Source of the DNA: Legionella genomosp. 1
Lineage (GTDB): Bacteria > Pseudomonadota > Gammaproteobacteria > Legionellales > Legionellaceae
Length of the DNA: 64,000 nucleotides
NCBI GenBank assembly: GCA_945878975.1
Contig: CAMCUM010000005.1
Coordinates: 18,654 to 82,653, forward strand
Direction: 5' to 3'
The notes beneath the pieces were generated by a model that was not told the DNA's origin, searched no databases, and worked only from the letters and a program-made list of their open reading frames with translations. The position numbers and the translations under genes are program-made. Within the stretch, counting starts at the first letter, position 1, and the number at the start of each line of letters is the position of its first letter. This document shows positions 1-9,351 of the stretch, piece by piece.

Positions 1-165
1 TGTTCTGAGGTTTATCTCATTGATAAAATAACAACATTTTTTATCAGCCTCAATTTGTCTATTCCAATCACTTAAGGTACGCTTACCGGCATCCGCCGAC
101 CTAACAGCTTTTTTAACATCATAACTGAAAAAACTCATAGTATTTGATTCAGGAGTAATAGCCAT
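1..165 (-). CDS. Hypothetical protein, N-terminal part, cut by window edge
   Basis: An open frame starts at an ATG at 165 and runs without a stop to base 1, so only the first 55 codons are present. A GAGGGT ribosome-binding site sits about 6 bases upstream, which supports the start. The visible protein begins MAITPESNTMSFFSYD and is polar with several Lys and Arg; it has no signal peptide or membrane segment. I recognise no family. The 130 bases between it and the next gene hold nothing I can name. Confidence 0.5.
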   Translation of the reverse strand, partial: MAITPESNTMSFFSYDVKKAVRSADAGKRTLSDWNRQIEADKKCCYFINEINLRT

Positions 166-275
166 ATTGGACCCTCATCTGCTTGATGTTCACATCTAAG
201 TATAGTGCATATATTACACAATACTAGTTTGAGTACTTTTTTGTCGTACGGGGGTGAAAAAGATACGCGGAGCGC

Positions 276-293
276 TGTGGTTTCCCAACCACA
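276..293 (-). terminator. Short hairpin after the phosphoesterase gene, possible terminator
   Basis: TGTGGTT (276-282) pairs perfectly with AACCACA (287-293) around a 4-base loop, starting 3 bases past the stop codon of the minus-strand gene. On that strand a weak T-rich run (TCTTTTTC) follows about 12 bases later rather than at once, so it is a poor intrinsic terminator and may only be a 3-prime stabilising hairpin. Confidence 0.3.
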
Positions 294-295
294 AA

Positions 296-1549
296 TTACC
301 CATGAATATAAATATTCTCAGGCGCTGAAATTCTTGCATTGAAATTTTGATTACCGACACTCAAATAACGGCTCAATTTACTGATATTGACCGAATCCAA
401 ACAATCGCTCATTCGCTTATTAGCCTGCCCGTCACAATAGATGTTTTTGAACTGGTATAGGGGTTGGACTTGGATGTCACCATTGTTTGCTTGAGTGAAG
501 TAATAAGTCCAATAATCACTGAGGTCCCAACGTAGCTTATCTTGGCTTTGACTTAACACATAGGAACGAATGGAAGGTGCGTTGCCGTGTGAAGTTGATA
601 AGGCGCCATTCAGATACACCCCTACCAACGGCATGTGTCCCGCATTTTCTATTATTTTTATCTCATCTTTATGTGTATGCGCAGTCAAAATCCCTATCAA
701 GCATCTATGGTGTGCTTGAATAATGTCGACGAATTGCTGGCTGTATCCATTTGACCAAAATGCCGTGTTTGACCAAAAATATGCCTTATAGATATTATCC
801 CCTGGCGGAATATGCATCACCAATAAAGCAGACTCTTGCGCCGCTTCTACCTCAACCAACTGACGGTCTAGCCATAATAATTGCTCAGAGACGCTATCAC
901 TAGAATAACCTTGGCGCTGCTTAGAAAACATTACCGAATTCAAAGCAATCAAGCGAAGGTTGGGTTTAAGATACGCAGCATAATATCCACTACTGGTCTT
1001 CTTCTCTAGCAAACAAGGATAAATATGATCTCTATCGCATCTCGCACCTGTCGATAAAAAATGCCCCCGAGGCCATATTGTTTTGATCACATCAAGTGGA
1101 GAGTGAGCATCCAATATTGGTTTGTCCACACGAAAAACACCATAATCCCCTGCCAAGGAATCATTATTGCCAAACGTGTATAACACGGGTGTTTCTGGAA
1201 ACGCAGATTGCAAACTCATTAAAACACGGCTTTCAGCATTCACCACATCTTCTTGAGAGAAACGGATATGCCCAACTAAATCCCCTAATAAAAGGATAAA
1301 CTCTGGTTTTGGGATCTCACCAGATTGGATGCTTGTCTTTATTTTTCTAACAAGTTGTTCGAAGGTGACTCTATCCAAATCATTATGAACTGTGGCTGTT
1401 GTAGGGGCAAACTCCATGGCGTGTTGTGTATGAATATTCAAATGAATATCCGAAATGACTAAAAAATTTGATTGCGAACCACGCTCCGCTTCAGGAATAG
1501 CGCAAGCCAATGAATGCCAGAATAATCCTATTAAGAATAACCATTTCAT
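296..1549 (-). CDS. Secreted metallophosphoesterase, acid sphingomyelinase-like
   Basis: Calcineurin-fold phosphoesterase of about 417 residues. In order it shows SDIHLN (metal ligands Asp34 and His36), GDLVGH (Asp90), GNND in place of the usual GNHD/E, MHIPPG and TAHTH. The GD-x-x-x-H form of the second motif resembles acid sphingomyelinase-like enzymes (SMPD/SMPDL), which cleave phosphodiester bonds of lipids or nucleotides, more than generic phosphatases; that subfamily call is inference. An N-terminal signal peptide (MKWLFLIGLFWHSLACA) points to export. I chose ATG 1549 (or 1552) because GGAG lies just upstream; a longer frame from 1612 would add 20 residues ahead of the signal peptide. 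It stands alone next to cysS. Confidence 0.75.
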   Translation of the reverse strand: MKWLFLIGLFWHSLACAIPEAERGSQSNFLVISDIHLNIHTQHAMEFAPTTATVHNDLDRVTFEQLVRKIKTSIQSGEIPKPEFILLLGDLVGHIRFSQEDVVNAESRVLMSLQSAFPETPVLYTFGNNDSLAGDYGVFRVDKPILDAHSPLDVIKTIWPRGHFLSTGARCDRDHIYPCLLEKKTSSGYYAAYLKPNLRLIALNSVMFSKQRQGYSSDSVSEQLLWLDRQLVEVEAAQESALLVMHIPPGDNIYKAYFWSNTAFWSNGYSQQFVDIIQAHHRCLIGILTAHTHKDEIKIIENAGHMPLVGVYLNGALSTSHGNAPSIRSYVLSQSQDKLRWDLSDYWTYYFTQANNGDIQVQPLYQFKNIYCDGQANKRMSDCLDSVNISKLSRYLSVGNQNFNARISAPENIYIHG

Positions 1550-1678
1550 CATAAGTCTCCGAGGACACCCTATTAAACTGGAGTCAGTGCGTTGAGTAAA
1601 GATTTTACTCAAATAAAATCCTACGTCCCGCGGCTTATGTCTTTACTGACCCAGTGATAGCACATCAGGACAACACAT

Positions 1679-3052
1679 CTAAAGAATACGTCGCCAAATT
1701 GTACCGTTGTTGCTGTCTTCTAACTCAATACTTTGTGCCAACAGCGCTTGGCGAATCTCATCCGCACGCGCCCAATTTTTATCTATTCGGGCTTGATTGC
1801 GCTCTGCTATGAGCTTTTCAGTATCTTCTTTTGCGAATGTCTCAGTTTGAACCATTGCTTGCAAAAAATCATCCACTGGGCTTTGTAAAAGCCCCAATAT
1901 ACCACCTAGGTGCTTCAAAGTTGCAGCCAAAATTTTAGATTGCGTTTTATGCAGCTCATGGCTTAATTGAAACAATACCGCCAAAGCTTCCGGCGTATTA
2001 AAATCATCTTGCATCGCAGTACAAAATTTTGCGACCCATGTATCATCTACCTCATCTGTATCCACAACAGGCACGGTACGCAATGATTGATATAAGCGCA
2101 TCAATGCTTTGCAACTATTCAGGATCGTTTCATCGGAGTAATTCAATGTGGAGCGATAATGACTACTCAACAAAAAATAACGGATGATTTCCGGATGGTA
2201 GGTTTGCGTGACATCCTCAATGGTAAAAAAGTTCCCCAATGATTTGGACATCTTTTCATTATTTACATGTAGCATGCCAGCATGGATCCAATAGCGTGCA
2301 TAGCCGTGCCCTGTTGCAGCTTCAGACTGTGCAATTTCATTTTCATGATGGGGAAACTGTAAATCTATACCACCACCATGAATATCAAATTCTTCCCCCA
2401 ATTGATCCATCGCCATAGCAGAGCATTCGATATGCCAACCTGGCCGCCCAGAGCCCCAGCGCGAATCCCATGCTGGCTCATTGGGTTTGGCTCGTTTCCA
2501 TAAAACAAAATCAACCGGGGAGTCTTTACCTTCATCAATTTCAATTCGACTACCTGCAATCAAATTATCAATATTTTGCCGAGATAATTTACCATAGTTC
2601 TGAAATTTATCTACGCGAAAGCAGACATCGCCCTGTTCCGTCTCATAGGCATATCCGGAGTCGTATAAGCGTTGAATCAAGGCAAGGATCTTTGCAATAT
2701 ATTGACTAGCGCGCGGTTCACAATCTGGCGACAGGATACCTAGGCTTTTTTCATCAGCATGCATGAATGCAATTTGCTCTTGTGTCAGATCTTGAAAAGA
2801 TATCCCACGCTGTAATGAGCGCACAATAATTTTATCATCAATATCAGTAATATTGCGCACATACGTCACGTCATAACCGCTATAACGCAAAAATCGCACG
2901 ATCACATCAAAACAGACCATGGAACGTCCATGACCAATGTGACAACGATCATAAACCGTCATCCCACAGACATACATCCCTATTTTTCCGGTTTGTAAGG
3001 GTATCAATGGTTCTTTTTGGCGAGTCAGGCTGTTATATACCGTAATAGTCAT
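1679..3052 (-). CDS. cysS: Cysteinyl-tRNA synthetase
   Basis: Charges tRNA-Cys with cysteine in the cytoplasm. Class I synthetase signatures are complete: HIGH within CHIGHGRS near residue 38, KMSKSLGNF near residue 268, the N-terminal stretch YVCGMTVYD with the first zinc-ligand Cys, and GWHIECSAM and [11 protein letters not shown] in the middle that supply the remaining zinc ligands. At 457 residues it matches the family (E. coli about 461). Its ATG overlaps the glnS stop by 4 bases (ATGA), so the two are probably translationally coupled as the last genes of a truA-glnS-cysS run. Confidence 0.98.
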   Translation of the reverse strand: MTITVYNSLTRQKEPLIPLQTGKIGMYVCGMTVYDRCHIGHGRSMVCFDVIVRFLRYSGYDVTYVRNITDIDDKIIVRSLQRGISFQDLTQEQIAFMHADEKSLGILSPDCEPRASQYIAKILALIQRLYDSGYAYETEQGDVCFRVDKFQNYGKLSRQNIDNLIAGSRIEIDEGKDSPVDFVLWKRAKPNEPAWDSRWGSGRPGWHIECSAMAMDQLGEEFDIHGGGIDLQFPHHENEIAQSEAATGHGYARYWIHAGMLHVNNEKMSKSLGNFFTIEDVTQTYHPEIIRYFLLSSHYRSTLNYSDETILNSCKALMRLYQSLRTVPVVDTDEVDDTWVAKFCTAMQDDFNTPEALAVLFQLSHELHKTQSKILAATLKHLGGILGLLQSPVDDFLQAMVQTETFAKEDTEKLIAERNQARIDKNWARADEIRQALLAQSIELEDSNNGTIWRRIL

Positions 3053-4719
3053 GAATTTTTTGCCTCAAGCTTGCCCCAAGTATCTTTCAAATCAACCACA
3101 CGATGACAAGCCATCACTTCGCCAGTGGCAGAAATTTGATTCATAGCATAATAACCCAATCGCTCGAATTGTACGACCACACCCACAGCCAAATGCGCCA
3201 CAGCAGGCTCCGCAAAGCCTTGTAACGTCACCAAAGACTGATGGTTAATGAATTGGAGAAAATCTTCTTCACGTGCAGGATTAGAATCATGAAACAAACG
3301 ATCATATTGATAAATACACAATGGATGGGCATGACTCGCCGATACCCAATGAATCACGCCCTTTACTTTGCGTCCTTCAGGGTTTTTTCCCAAAGTTTCA
3401 AGATCACAATGGGCACGAATTTCTGTAATGTCACCTTGTGCATCCCTTATGACATCGGTACAACGTATCACATATGCAGAACGCAAACGGACCTCCGTAC
3501 CTGGACTCAAACGAAAAAATTGCTTAGAAGGATGTTCCATGAAATCTGAGCGTTCAATGTAGATCTCTCGCGTAAATGGAATATTCCTCGTAGCAGACTC
3601 AGGATCAGAAGGATGCAGCGGCCTGACCAAAGTTTCCACTTGATCAGCAGGGTAATTTTCAATGACTACTTTCAATGGATCTTGAACGCATAACATTCTA
3701 GGCGCTTGTTGATTTAACACAGCGCGAACACATTCTTCTAAAATAGACATATCAATCACAGAATCCGCACGCGATATTCCGATCACATCACAAAATTGAC
3801 GAAGCGCCTCAGCTGGATAACCTCTCTTTCGCATCCCACATAACGTAGGTAAACGCGGATCATCCCATCCAGTCACAATTTTTTTCTCAACCAGCTCACG
3901 CAATTTACGCTTAGATGTAACCGTATGAGATAAATTCAAGCGCGCAAATTCTGTTTGGACTGGCTGAGCAGGTACAGGCAAATGTTGCAAAAACCAATCA
4001 TACAAAGGTCGATGATCTTGAAACTCAAGCGTACACAAAGAATGAGTGATATGCTCCATTGCATCCGAAATAGGATGAGCATAATCATACATAGGGTAAA
4101 TACACCAAGCATCCCCAGTACGTTGATGATGAGCAAAGCGGATCCGATATAAGACAGGATCCCGCATATTGATATTCCCTGCTTGCATATCAATTTTCGC
4201 TCGTAATACATGGGTGCCTTCGCTGAATTCCCCTGCTTTCATCTGCGCGAATAAACGCAAGTTTTCTTCTATCGAACGACTCCGATACGGACTTTCTTTT
4301 CCAGGTTGTTGCAAAGTACCGCGATAAGCACGGATGTCTTCCATACTCAAACTATCAACATAAGCCAAATCCTTTTGAATCAGCAGGATAGCAAAGTCAT
4401 AAAGTTGTTGATAATAATCAGATGAGTAGGTGATATCATGCCATTGAAATCCCAACCAACGCACATCTTCGATGATAGCTTGAACAAACTCATCTTCTTC
4501 TTTCAAAGGATTGGTATCGTCAAAACGTAAAAAACATCGTCCAGCATACTGCTGTGCCAAGCCAAAATTAAGGCAAATAGATTTCGCATGACCAATATGC
4601 AAATAACCATTCGGTTCAGGTGGGAAACGTGTCACCACTTCAGCATGGAGACCTTTGGCCAAATCTTGATTAATTAATTGTTGGATAAAATGGGGTGGTT
4701 TTTCATTTTCAGGATTCAT
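3049..4719 (-). CDS. glnS: Glutaminyl-tRNA synthetase
   Basis: Charges tRNA-Gln directly with glutamine. The class I motifs [15 protein letters not shown] (near residue 33) and [10 protein letters not shown] (KMSKS equivalent, near 269) are present, as is the C-terminal anticodon-binding beta-barrel region. Length 556, as in E. coli (about 554). The start has GAGAG 7 bases upstream. It lies 10 bases after truA and overlaps cysS by 4 bases. Its presence matters for reading gatCAB at 34.2-37.4 kb: with a dedicated GlnRS, the amidotransferase is probably needed for Asn-tRNA rather than Gln-tRNA. Confidence 0.98.
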   Translation of the reverse strand: MNPENEKPPHFIQQLINQDLAKGLHAEVVTRFPPEPNGYLHIGHAKSICLNFGLAQQYAGRCFLRFDDTNPLKEEDEFVQAIIEDVRWLGFQWHDITYSSDYYQQLYDFAILLIQKDLAYVDSLSMEDIRAYRGTLQQPGKESPYRSRSIEENLRLFAQMKAGEFSEGTHVLRAKIDMQAGNINMRDPVLYRIRFAHHQRTGDAWCIYPMYDYAHPISDAMEHITHSLCTLEFQDHRPLYDWFLQHLPVPAQPVQTEFARLNLSHTVTSKRKLRELVEKKIVTGWDDPRLPTLCGMRKRGYPAEALRQFCDVIGISRADSVIDMSILEECVRAVLNQQAPRMLCVQDPLKVVIENYPADQVETLVRPLHPSDPESATRNIPFTREIYIERSDFMEHPSKQFFRLSPGTEVRLRSAYVIRCTDVIRDAQGDITEIRAHCDLETLGKNPEGRKVKGVIHWVSASHAHPLCIYQYDRLFHDSNPAREEDFLQFINHQSLVTLQGFAEPAVAHLAVGVVVQFERLGYYAMNQISATGEVMACHRVVDLKDTWGKLEAKNS

Positions 4720-4729
4720 GCATATCTCT

Positions 4730-5530
4730 CTACTTGTTAAGGCTATTCAGATCAAAAAACAATGACTCAGAAAACTGTTCAATCATCCCAAACTCTTCAG
4801 GATAAGTAACTGAAACCAAATATAAACCATAAGGCGGCGCTGTTTCGGCACCGAGTTTTCTATCTTTGGCGTCTAGCACTTCTTTCACCCATTCCACAGG
4901 ATGACGCGCTGAACCTACCGCCATCAAAACGCCAGCAATATTTCTGACCATATGATGCAAAAAAGCATTGGCAGAAATGTCGATGCTAACAAAATCAAGT
5001 TTTCGTTGTACAGATATTTTTAAAACAGAACGCATAGGGGTCTTCGATTGACATTCTACTGAACGAAAAGAAGTAAAATCATGTTCACCAATGAGCAATT
5101 GAGCCGCCTTATGCATCAATCGATGGTCCAATTGACGATATTGCCATGTTACATTCGAACGTAACAATGCTGAACGAATGGGGGCATTATGAATAATATA
5201 GCGATAACGGCGTGACAATCCTGAATAACGGGCATGAAACGTATCTTGCATTTCTTTACCCCAGCGCACACATACGTCCTTCGGTAATAAAGAGTTTGCA
5301 CCATAAATCCAAGCACGCACTGCACGTTCTTTATCTGTGTCAAAATGAATTACTTGATTAGTAGCATGCACACCCGTATCCGTTCTACCGGCGCAGATCA
5401 CTTTAATATCTTCGTCCGCAATTTGGCTCAATGCGGCTTCTACTGTCCCTTGAACAGTATGTAACCCATTTTGCGCCTGCCAACCATGATACTGACTACC
5501 ATCATACTCCACTATTAAGGCAATACGCAT
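4730..5530 (-). CDS. truA: tRNA pseudouridine(38-40) synthase
   Basis: Isomerises uridines 38-40 of the anticodon arm to pseudouridine. The catalytic Asp lies in CAGRTDTGVHA near residue 52; YDGSQYHGWQ at the N-terminus and HHMVRNIAGVL near residue 205 are further TruA signatures. 266 residues against about 270 in E. coli. First gene of a truA-glnS-cysS operon on the minus strand. Upstream, on both strands, lies a 14-base palindrome (5562-5575, AACCTAAATAGGTT) whose half-sites recur at the ends of the palindromic element at 5633-5789. Confidence 0.97.
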   Translation of the reverse strand: MRIALIVEYDGSQYHGWQAQNGLHTVQGTVEAALSQIADEDIKVICAGRTDTGVHATNQVIHFDTDKERAVRAWIYGANSLLPKDVCVRWGKEMQDTFHARYSGLSRRYRYIIHNAPIRSALLRSNVTWQYRQLDHRLMHKAAQLLIGEHDFTSFRSVECQSKTPMRSVLKISVQRKLDFVSIDISANAFLHHMVRNIAGVLMAVGSARHPVEWVKEVLDAKDRKLGAETAPPYGLYLVSVTYPEEFGMIEQFSESLFFDLNSLNK

Positions 5531-5632
5531 GCAATAAATCTCGGGAAATAAAGGGAAATCTAACCTAAATAGGTTTTTTTGTCCAGGATATATATGTTGC
5601 TCACTGAAGGTTTTTATGTTGTAATTTTTGTT

Positions 5633-5789
5633 TTAACCTAAATCGGGTAATTGAATCGTTACGAGAGTTACCAATGTAATGAAGATTCGAGTTATTTTTA
5701 TCATTTTTTGCTGAAGGCGTATCACCCCTACGGTGAGGCAAAAAATGACAAAAATAACTTGAAGATTCAATTGCCGAATTTAGGTTTAA
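5633..5789. repeat. Nested palindromic element before folD, MITE-like
   Basis: Outer arms 5633-5657 and 5764-5789 are inverted copies (both contain AACCTAAAT and AATTGAATC with small differences). Inside them 5691-5711 and 5738-5758 form a 21-base inverted pair with one mismatch, and in the centre TCACC (5722-5726) pairs with GGTGA (5732-5736). It therefore folds as one long interrupted hairpin with no coding capacity, like a miniature inverted-repeat element. It ends only a few bases before the folD ribosome-binding site (GGGAGG), so it must form most of the folD leader. Whether it is mobile cannot be judged from one copy. Confidence 0.7.
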
Positions 5790-5802
5790 GGGAGGAATAG
5801 GC

Positions 5803-6678
5803 ATGCCAGCAGCTATTCTTGATGGAAAACTTGTTTCCTCTCTGATTAGGAACACCCTCAAACAACGTGTCAGTCATCTCATTCGCTCTGGACATAGACC
5901 GCCGTGCCTGGCCGTGATTTTGGTTGGTTCTGATCCTGCTTCCATGATCTACGTGGGACATAAACGTAAAGCTTGCGCCGAACTTGGCATTCAATCTCTG
6001 CCACATATTCTCCCTGCAGATACCCCAGAAAAAGTGGTCTTAGAATTATTGGATCACTTGAATCATTCCCCAGATATCGATGGCATTTTAGTGCAATTAC
6101 CACTGCCTAAGCATATTCTTACCAGCACAGTGATCGAGCGTATTCATCCCTATAAGGATGTGGATGGGTTCCATCCCATGAATATGGGAAGATTGGCGCA
6201 AGGCCATCCAAAAATGCGACCCTGCACACCTTGGGGTGTGATGCGTTTATTGGAACATTATCAATTGAATGTCTCAGGACTTTCAGCCTTAGTGATTGGC
6301 TCTTCCACGATTGTCGGAAGACCTATGGCTTTAGAATTGCTCCTCGCCAAAGCCACCGTTACCATTGCGCATCGCAAAACTAAAAATTTAGAACGTCATA
6401 TTCGTCAAGCAGATCTGATCATTAGTGCAACAGGCGTACCTAATTTGGTCCATGTTGATTGGTTGCATGCAAAACAAATTATTGTCGATATTGGGATCCA
6501 TCGCAGCGTTGCCAATAAAATTCAAGGGGATATTGATTTTGAACAAGCTCAAAATCGTGTTGCTTGGATCACGCCAGTACCGGGTGGCGTAGGACCTATG
6601 ACTGTGACCATGCTTTTGGAAAATACCGTGACTTGTTGGATAAAGAGCAACCAGATGTCCAGTTCATCCCTGTCATAA
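5803..6678 (+). CDS. folD: Methylenetetrahydrofolate dehydrogenase / cyclohydrolase
   Basis: Bifunctional one-carbon enzyme converting 5,10-methylene-THF to 10-formyl-THF with NADP. Seen: the Tyr/Lys active-site motif YVGHKRKAC near residue 47, DGILVQLPLP near 95, PCTPWGVM near 140, the dinucleotide-binding VIGSSTIVGRPMA near 165 (family usually GRS, here GSS) and TPVPGGVGPMTV near 258. 291 residues, normal length. A strong GGGAGG lies 8 bases before the ATG. It faces the truA operon and is read from a leader formed by a palindromic element. The gap to 6767 holds nothing I recognise. Confidence 0.97.
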   Translation: MPAAILDGKLVSSLIRNTLKQRVSHLIRSGHRPPCLAVILVGSDPASMIYVGHKRKACAELGIQSLPHILPADTPEKVVLELLDHLNHSPDIDGILVQLPLPKHILTSTVIERIHPYKDVDGFHPMNMGRLAQGHPKMRPCTPWGVMRLLEHYQLNVSGLSALVIGSSTIVGRPMALELLLAKATVTIAHRKTKNLERHIRQADLIISATGVPNLVHVDWLHAKQIIVDIGIHRSVANKIQGDIDFEQAQNRVAWITPVPGGVGPMTVTMLLENTVTCWIKSNQMSSSSLS

Positions 6679-6767
6679 ACTGCAAACGATAAGACAACGC
6701 CACCTTTTACTGTGTTTCCACATGTTCAATCAACACAAAGTTGTACTTTAGAGGGTTCGTTCCTAAC

Positions 6768-6974
6768 CTATTTGTCTAGCTCATCCCAATCAAAATCGTC
6801 TCCATATTCCCCATCATAGTCTTCTAATTCTTGCTTCAAACGCTGCCTTTCCTTACGTTCATCTAATTTTTGACGTATTTCTTTTTTACGCCGAGTTTCT
6901 GCCGGGTCCAATGTAAAATCATCGCCAAACTCAGAAAAAGAAAAAGGTTCTTCGTGATCTGTATGATGTTTCAT
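6768..6974 (-). CDS. Small acidic/basic protein, PA3496-like
   Basis: 68 residues with an acidic start, a strongly basic helix (RRKKEIRQKLDERKERQRLK) and an acidic Asp/Glu/Tyr-rich tail ending DDFDWDELDK. This charge pattern resembles the short PA3496-type proteins of gammaproteobacteria, annotated elsewhere as putative envelope integrity proteins; the assignment is by pattern only. The start at 6974 is chosen because GGAG lies 9 bases upstream; the frame continues open to 7046 but that extension has no ribosome-binding site. Convergent with folD and divergent from rlmJ. No signal peptide or membrane segment. Confidence 0.6.
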   Translation of the reverse strand: MKHHTDHEEPFSFSEFGDDFTLDPAETRRKKEIRQKLDERKERQRLKQELEDYDGEYGDDFDWDELDK

Positions 6975-7091
6975 TTTTGTTTCTCCTTGTAAAATCCCGT
7001 CTTTGCCAGGGCTACGCTCTCCATTTGTTATATTTAGAGCATGCAATGCATATTTATAGTATAGTCCCTTTTTTTTATTGCAGATTTTAAG

Positions 7092-7925
7092 ATGCTAAGT
7101 TATCAACATATTTATCACGCCGGATGCTTTGCAGATGTCATCAAACATCTAGGTTTATGCAACATATTGTCCTATATGGTCCAAAAGGAAAAACCCATTT
7201 TCTACTTAGATACCCATGCAGGGCGTGGGCTCTATGATTTGCATGCCAAAGAAGCCATGAAAAACCAAGAATTCTTATCAGGTATTACGGCCCTTTGGTC
7301 TGAGCGCACAAAACTCCCTCCCGAGTTTTCGGATTATTTGGCAGCGTTAGAACAGTGGAATCCAAATGGTCATTTGCAGTATTATCCAGGCTCACCAGCA
7401 TTGGCTATGCAACTATTACGCAGTCAGGATCGCTTATTTTTGTGCGAGCGTCATCCTGGGGAATTTGAGCATTTGCAGCAAGTCACAAGAGGTCACGCTC
7501 GGGTCCATTGCGCAATTGAAGATGGCTATCATGCATTACAATCACGCTTGCCGCCGCCAGAACGGCGTGGAATGATTATGCTTGATCCCAGTTATGAGAT
7601 AAAAAATGAATATCGCACCGTCGCAGAAAAAGTCCAAGCAGCGCTGCGTCATTTTGGATCAGGCGTTTTTTGTATCTGGTATCCTATTATCGATAAGAAA
7701 TTACATGCTCAACTGATCCAAGGTTTCGCTGCTACCCCTAATATACCGGCCTTGCGCGCGGAGTTTCATCTCAACTCCAAACCATCGGTGGGAATGGATG
7801 CGTGTGGTTTATATATATACAACCCTCCTTTCTTATTGGAGCAAGCATTGCGCAGTATTTTTGACAGATTGCTGAAGGTCTTTAATCCAGGGAGATCATC
7901 CTATGTCCTGCAAAGCATTGGGTAA
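7092..7925 (+). CDS. rlmJ: 23S rRNA (adenine(2030)-N6)-methyltransferase
   Basis: YhiR/RlmJ family methyltransferase that modifies A2030 of 23S rRNA using SAM. Seen: the typical N-terminus MLSYQHIYHAGCFADVIKH, the SAM motif YLDTHAGRGLYD near residue 39, and the catalytic motif DPSYE near residue 164, where the family normally has DPPYE. 277 residues, expected length. The last 23 bases overlap the start of the lytic transglycosylase gene, which is unusual and suggests coupled translation. The Pro to Ser change in the catalytic motif is seen directly; its effect is unknown. Confidence 0.95.
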   Translation: MLSYQHIYHAGCFADVIKHLGLCNILSYMVQKEKPIFYLDTHAGRGLYDLHAKEAMKNQEFLSGITALWSERTKLPPEFSDYLAALEQWNPNGHLQYYPGSPALAMQLLRSQDRLFLCERHPGEFEHLQQVTRGHARVHCAIEDGYHALQSRLPPPERRGMIMLDPSYEIKNEYRTVAEKVQAALRHFGSGVFCIWYPIIDKKLHAQLIQGFAATPNIPALRAEFHLNSKPSVGMDACGLYIYNPPFLLEQALRSIFDRLLKVFNPGRSSYVLQSIG

Positions 7926-9219
7926 GAAATTATTCTTGCTAGGCATACTTCTATTCCCCATAGTAACTGGCGCATATGCCGGTTACTCTGTGTGGGATGT
8001 ACTGAGGCAACAATTTGTACTCAATCATGAAACATCACGCCCAGAAGTACAGGCACAATTAAGCTGGCTGCTACGTCACCCTCATTACATTCAATCACTC
8101 ACTCAGTCAGAACCCTACATTTACCATATTATTACTGAAATAAAAAAACGAAACTTACCTGGTGAGCTTGCACTAATCCCCATGGTAGAAAGTGCTTTTA
8201 ATCCTTTTGCATACTCAGGTGCTGGCGCTGCAGGGCTATGGCAACTCATGCCAGGCACGGGGACCGATTTGGGTTTAAAACAGGACTGGTGGTACGATGG
8301 GCGGCGGAGCATCCCTTCTTCAACTGATGCTGCATTAAATTATTTAGAATTATTACATCATACGTTTCACCAAAATTGGATTTTAGCCTTTGCAGCCTAT
8401 GATGCGGGGGCAGGCAATATCGAACGCATCATACAGGCGCGTCAGAATGGAGATTTTTGGACCTTACCTGTCCCTAGAGAAACACAAACCTACATACCTC
8501 GCATATTGGCTTTAGCTGAAATCATCCAAAATCCTCAGCGTTACCATGTACAGTTACCCAATATCCCGCACACGCCCTATTTTGCCGAAGTCAATATTGG
8601 CAGTCAGATTGATTTGGGTCATGCAGCAACACTAGCCGGCATCAGTTATCAAGATTTGATCAAACTCAATCCGGGGTATAATCGTTGGACAACCGCACCG
8701 AACCAACCCTATAAATTACTCATTCCAGCCAGTAAAGTACTAAGCTTTAATCACAATCTTGCCAATGTCCCACAGAATAAACGCGTAGCTTGGACCAGAT
8801 ATCTGGTACGTGCCGGAGACACGCTCCATACCATTGCTGCACGCCACCACACCACGGTCAATTTGATCCAAGAATTAAACCAGCTCAGCACCAACACATT
8901 GCCCAAGGGGCAATACATCCTGATCCCCAATAATATGTTTGCTGCCAATACCATAGCAAAGCGCACGCGCTATATTCAACCTCAAGCCTATAAAATCATT
9001 TATATTGTTGATAAAAAAGATAATTTTAAAACGCTGACTCAAAAACTGCATGTGACAGAACAACAAATAAAAGCGTGGAATCATTTAGACGATCAAGCAG
9101 AGCTGCACCCAGGACAAAATCTTATGATCTGGCAATCAACCCAAGATACTACGTATGCAGCCAAACATGGAAATAGTGTGAAGAGGTATTTTTTAAACAT
9201 AGCCCGAGTGAAACGTTGA
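7903..9219 (+). CDS. mltD: LysM-containing membrane-bound lytic transglycosylase, MltD type
   Basis: Cleaves peptidoglycan glycan strands in the periplasm. Signal peptide about residues 1-26 (LLGILLFPIVTGAYA). The lysozyme-like SLT domain covers about 70-220 with catalytic Glu96 in MVESAFNP, followed by GAAGLWQLMPGTG and AYDAGAGN. Two LysM-type peptidoglycan-binding repeats follow (about 300-350, with YLVRAGDTLHTIA, and about 360-410). No lipobox is obvious, so unlike E. coli MltD it may be free or anchored by its uncleaved leader. Start supported by GGGAG about 8 bases upstream, inside the end of rlmJ. Confidence 0.92.
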   Translation: MSCKALGKKLFLLGILLFPIVTGAYAGYSVWDVLRQQFVLNHETSRPEVQAQLSWLLRHPHYIQSLTQSEPYIYHIITEIKKRNLPGELALIPMVESAFNPFAYSGAGAAGLWQLMPGTGTDLGLKQDWWYDGRRSIPSSTDAALNYLELLHHTFHQNWILAFAAYDAGAGNIERIIQARQNGDFWTLPVPRETQTYIPRILALAEIIQNPQRYHVQLPNIPHTPYFAEVNIGSQIDLGHAATLAGISYQDLIKLNPGYNRWTTAPNQPYKLLIPASKVLSFNHNLANVPQNKRVAWTRYLVRAGDTLHTIAARHHTTVNLIQELNQLSTNTLPKGQYILIPNNMFAANTIAKRTRYIQPQAYKIIYIVDKKDNFKTLTQKLHVTEQQIKAWNHLDDQAELHPGQNLMIWQSTQDTTYAAKHGNSVKRYFLNIARVKR

Positions 9220-9351
9220 GTCTGTTCATTCAGATGTCTACACCCCTGGTCCATCATCCGAAGCACAGTTAAGTATCTCCTGAAATCATCACGGTGCTTC
9301 ATTTGGAGATCCTTCCTTAATATGACGGAGCTGGAGAGTTGCGGTTGCTTT

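Noticed and set aside
9241..9300. GAAGCAC...GTGCTTC inverted pair between mltD and the MASE1-like gene
   Set aside because: Arms of 7 bases are 27 bases apart with no T-run; too weak for a terminator and no partner elsewhere.
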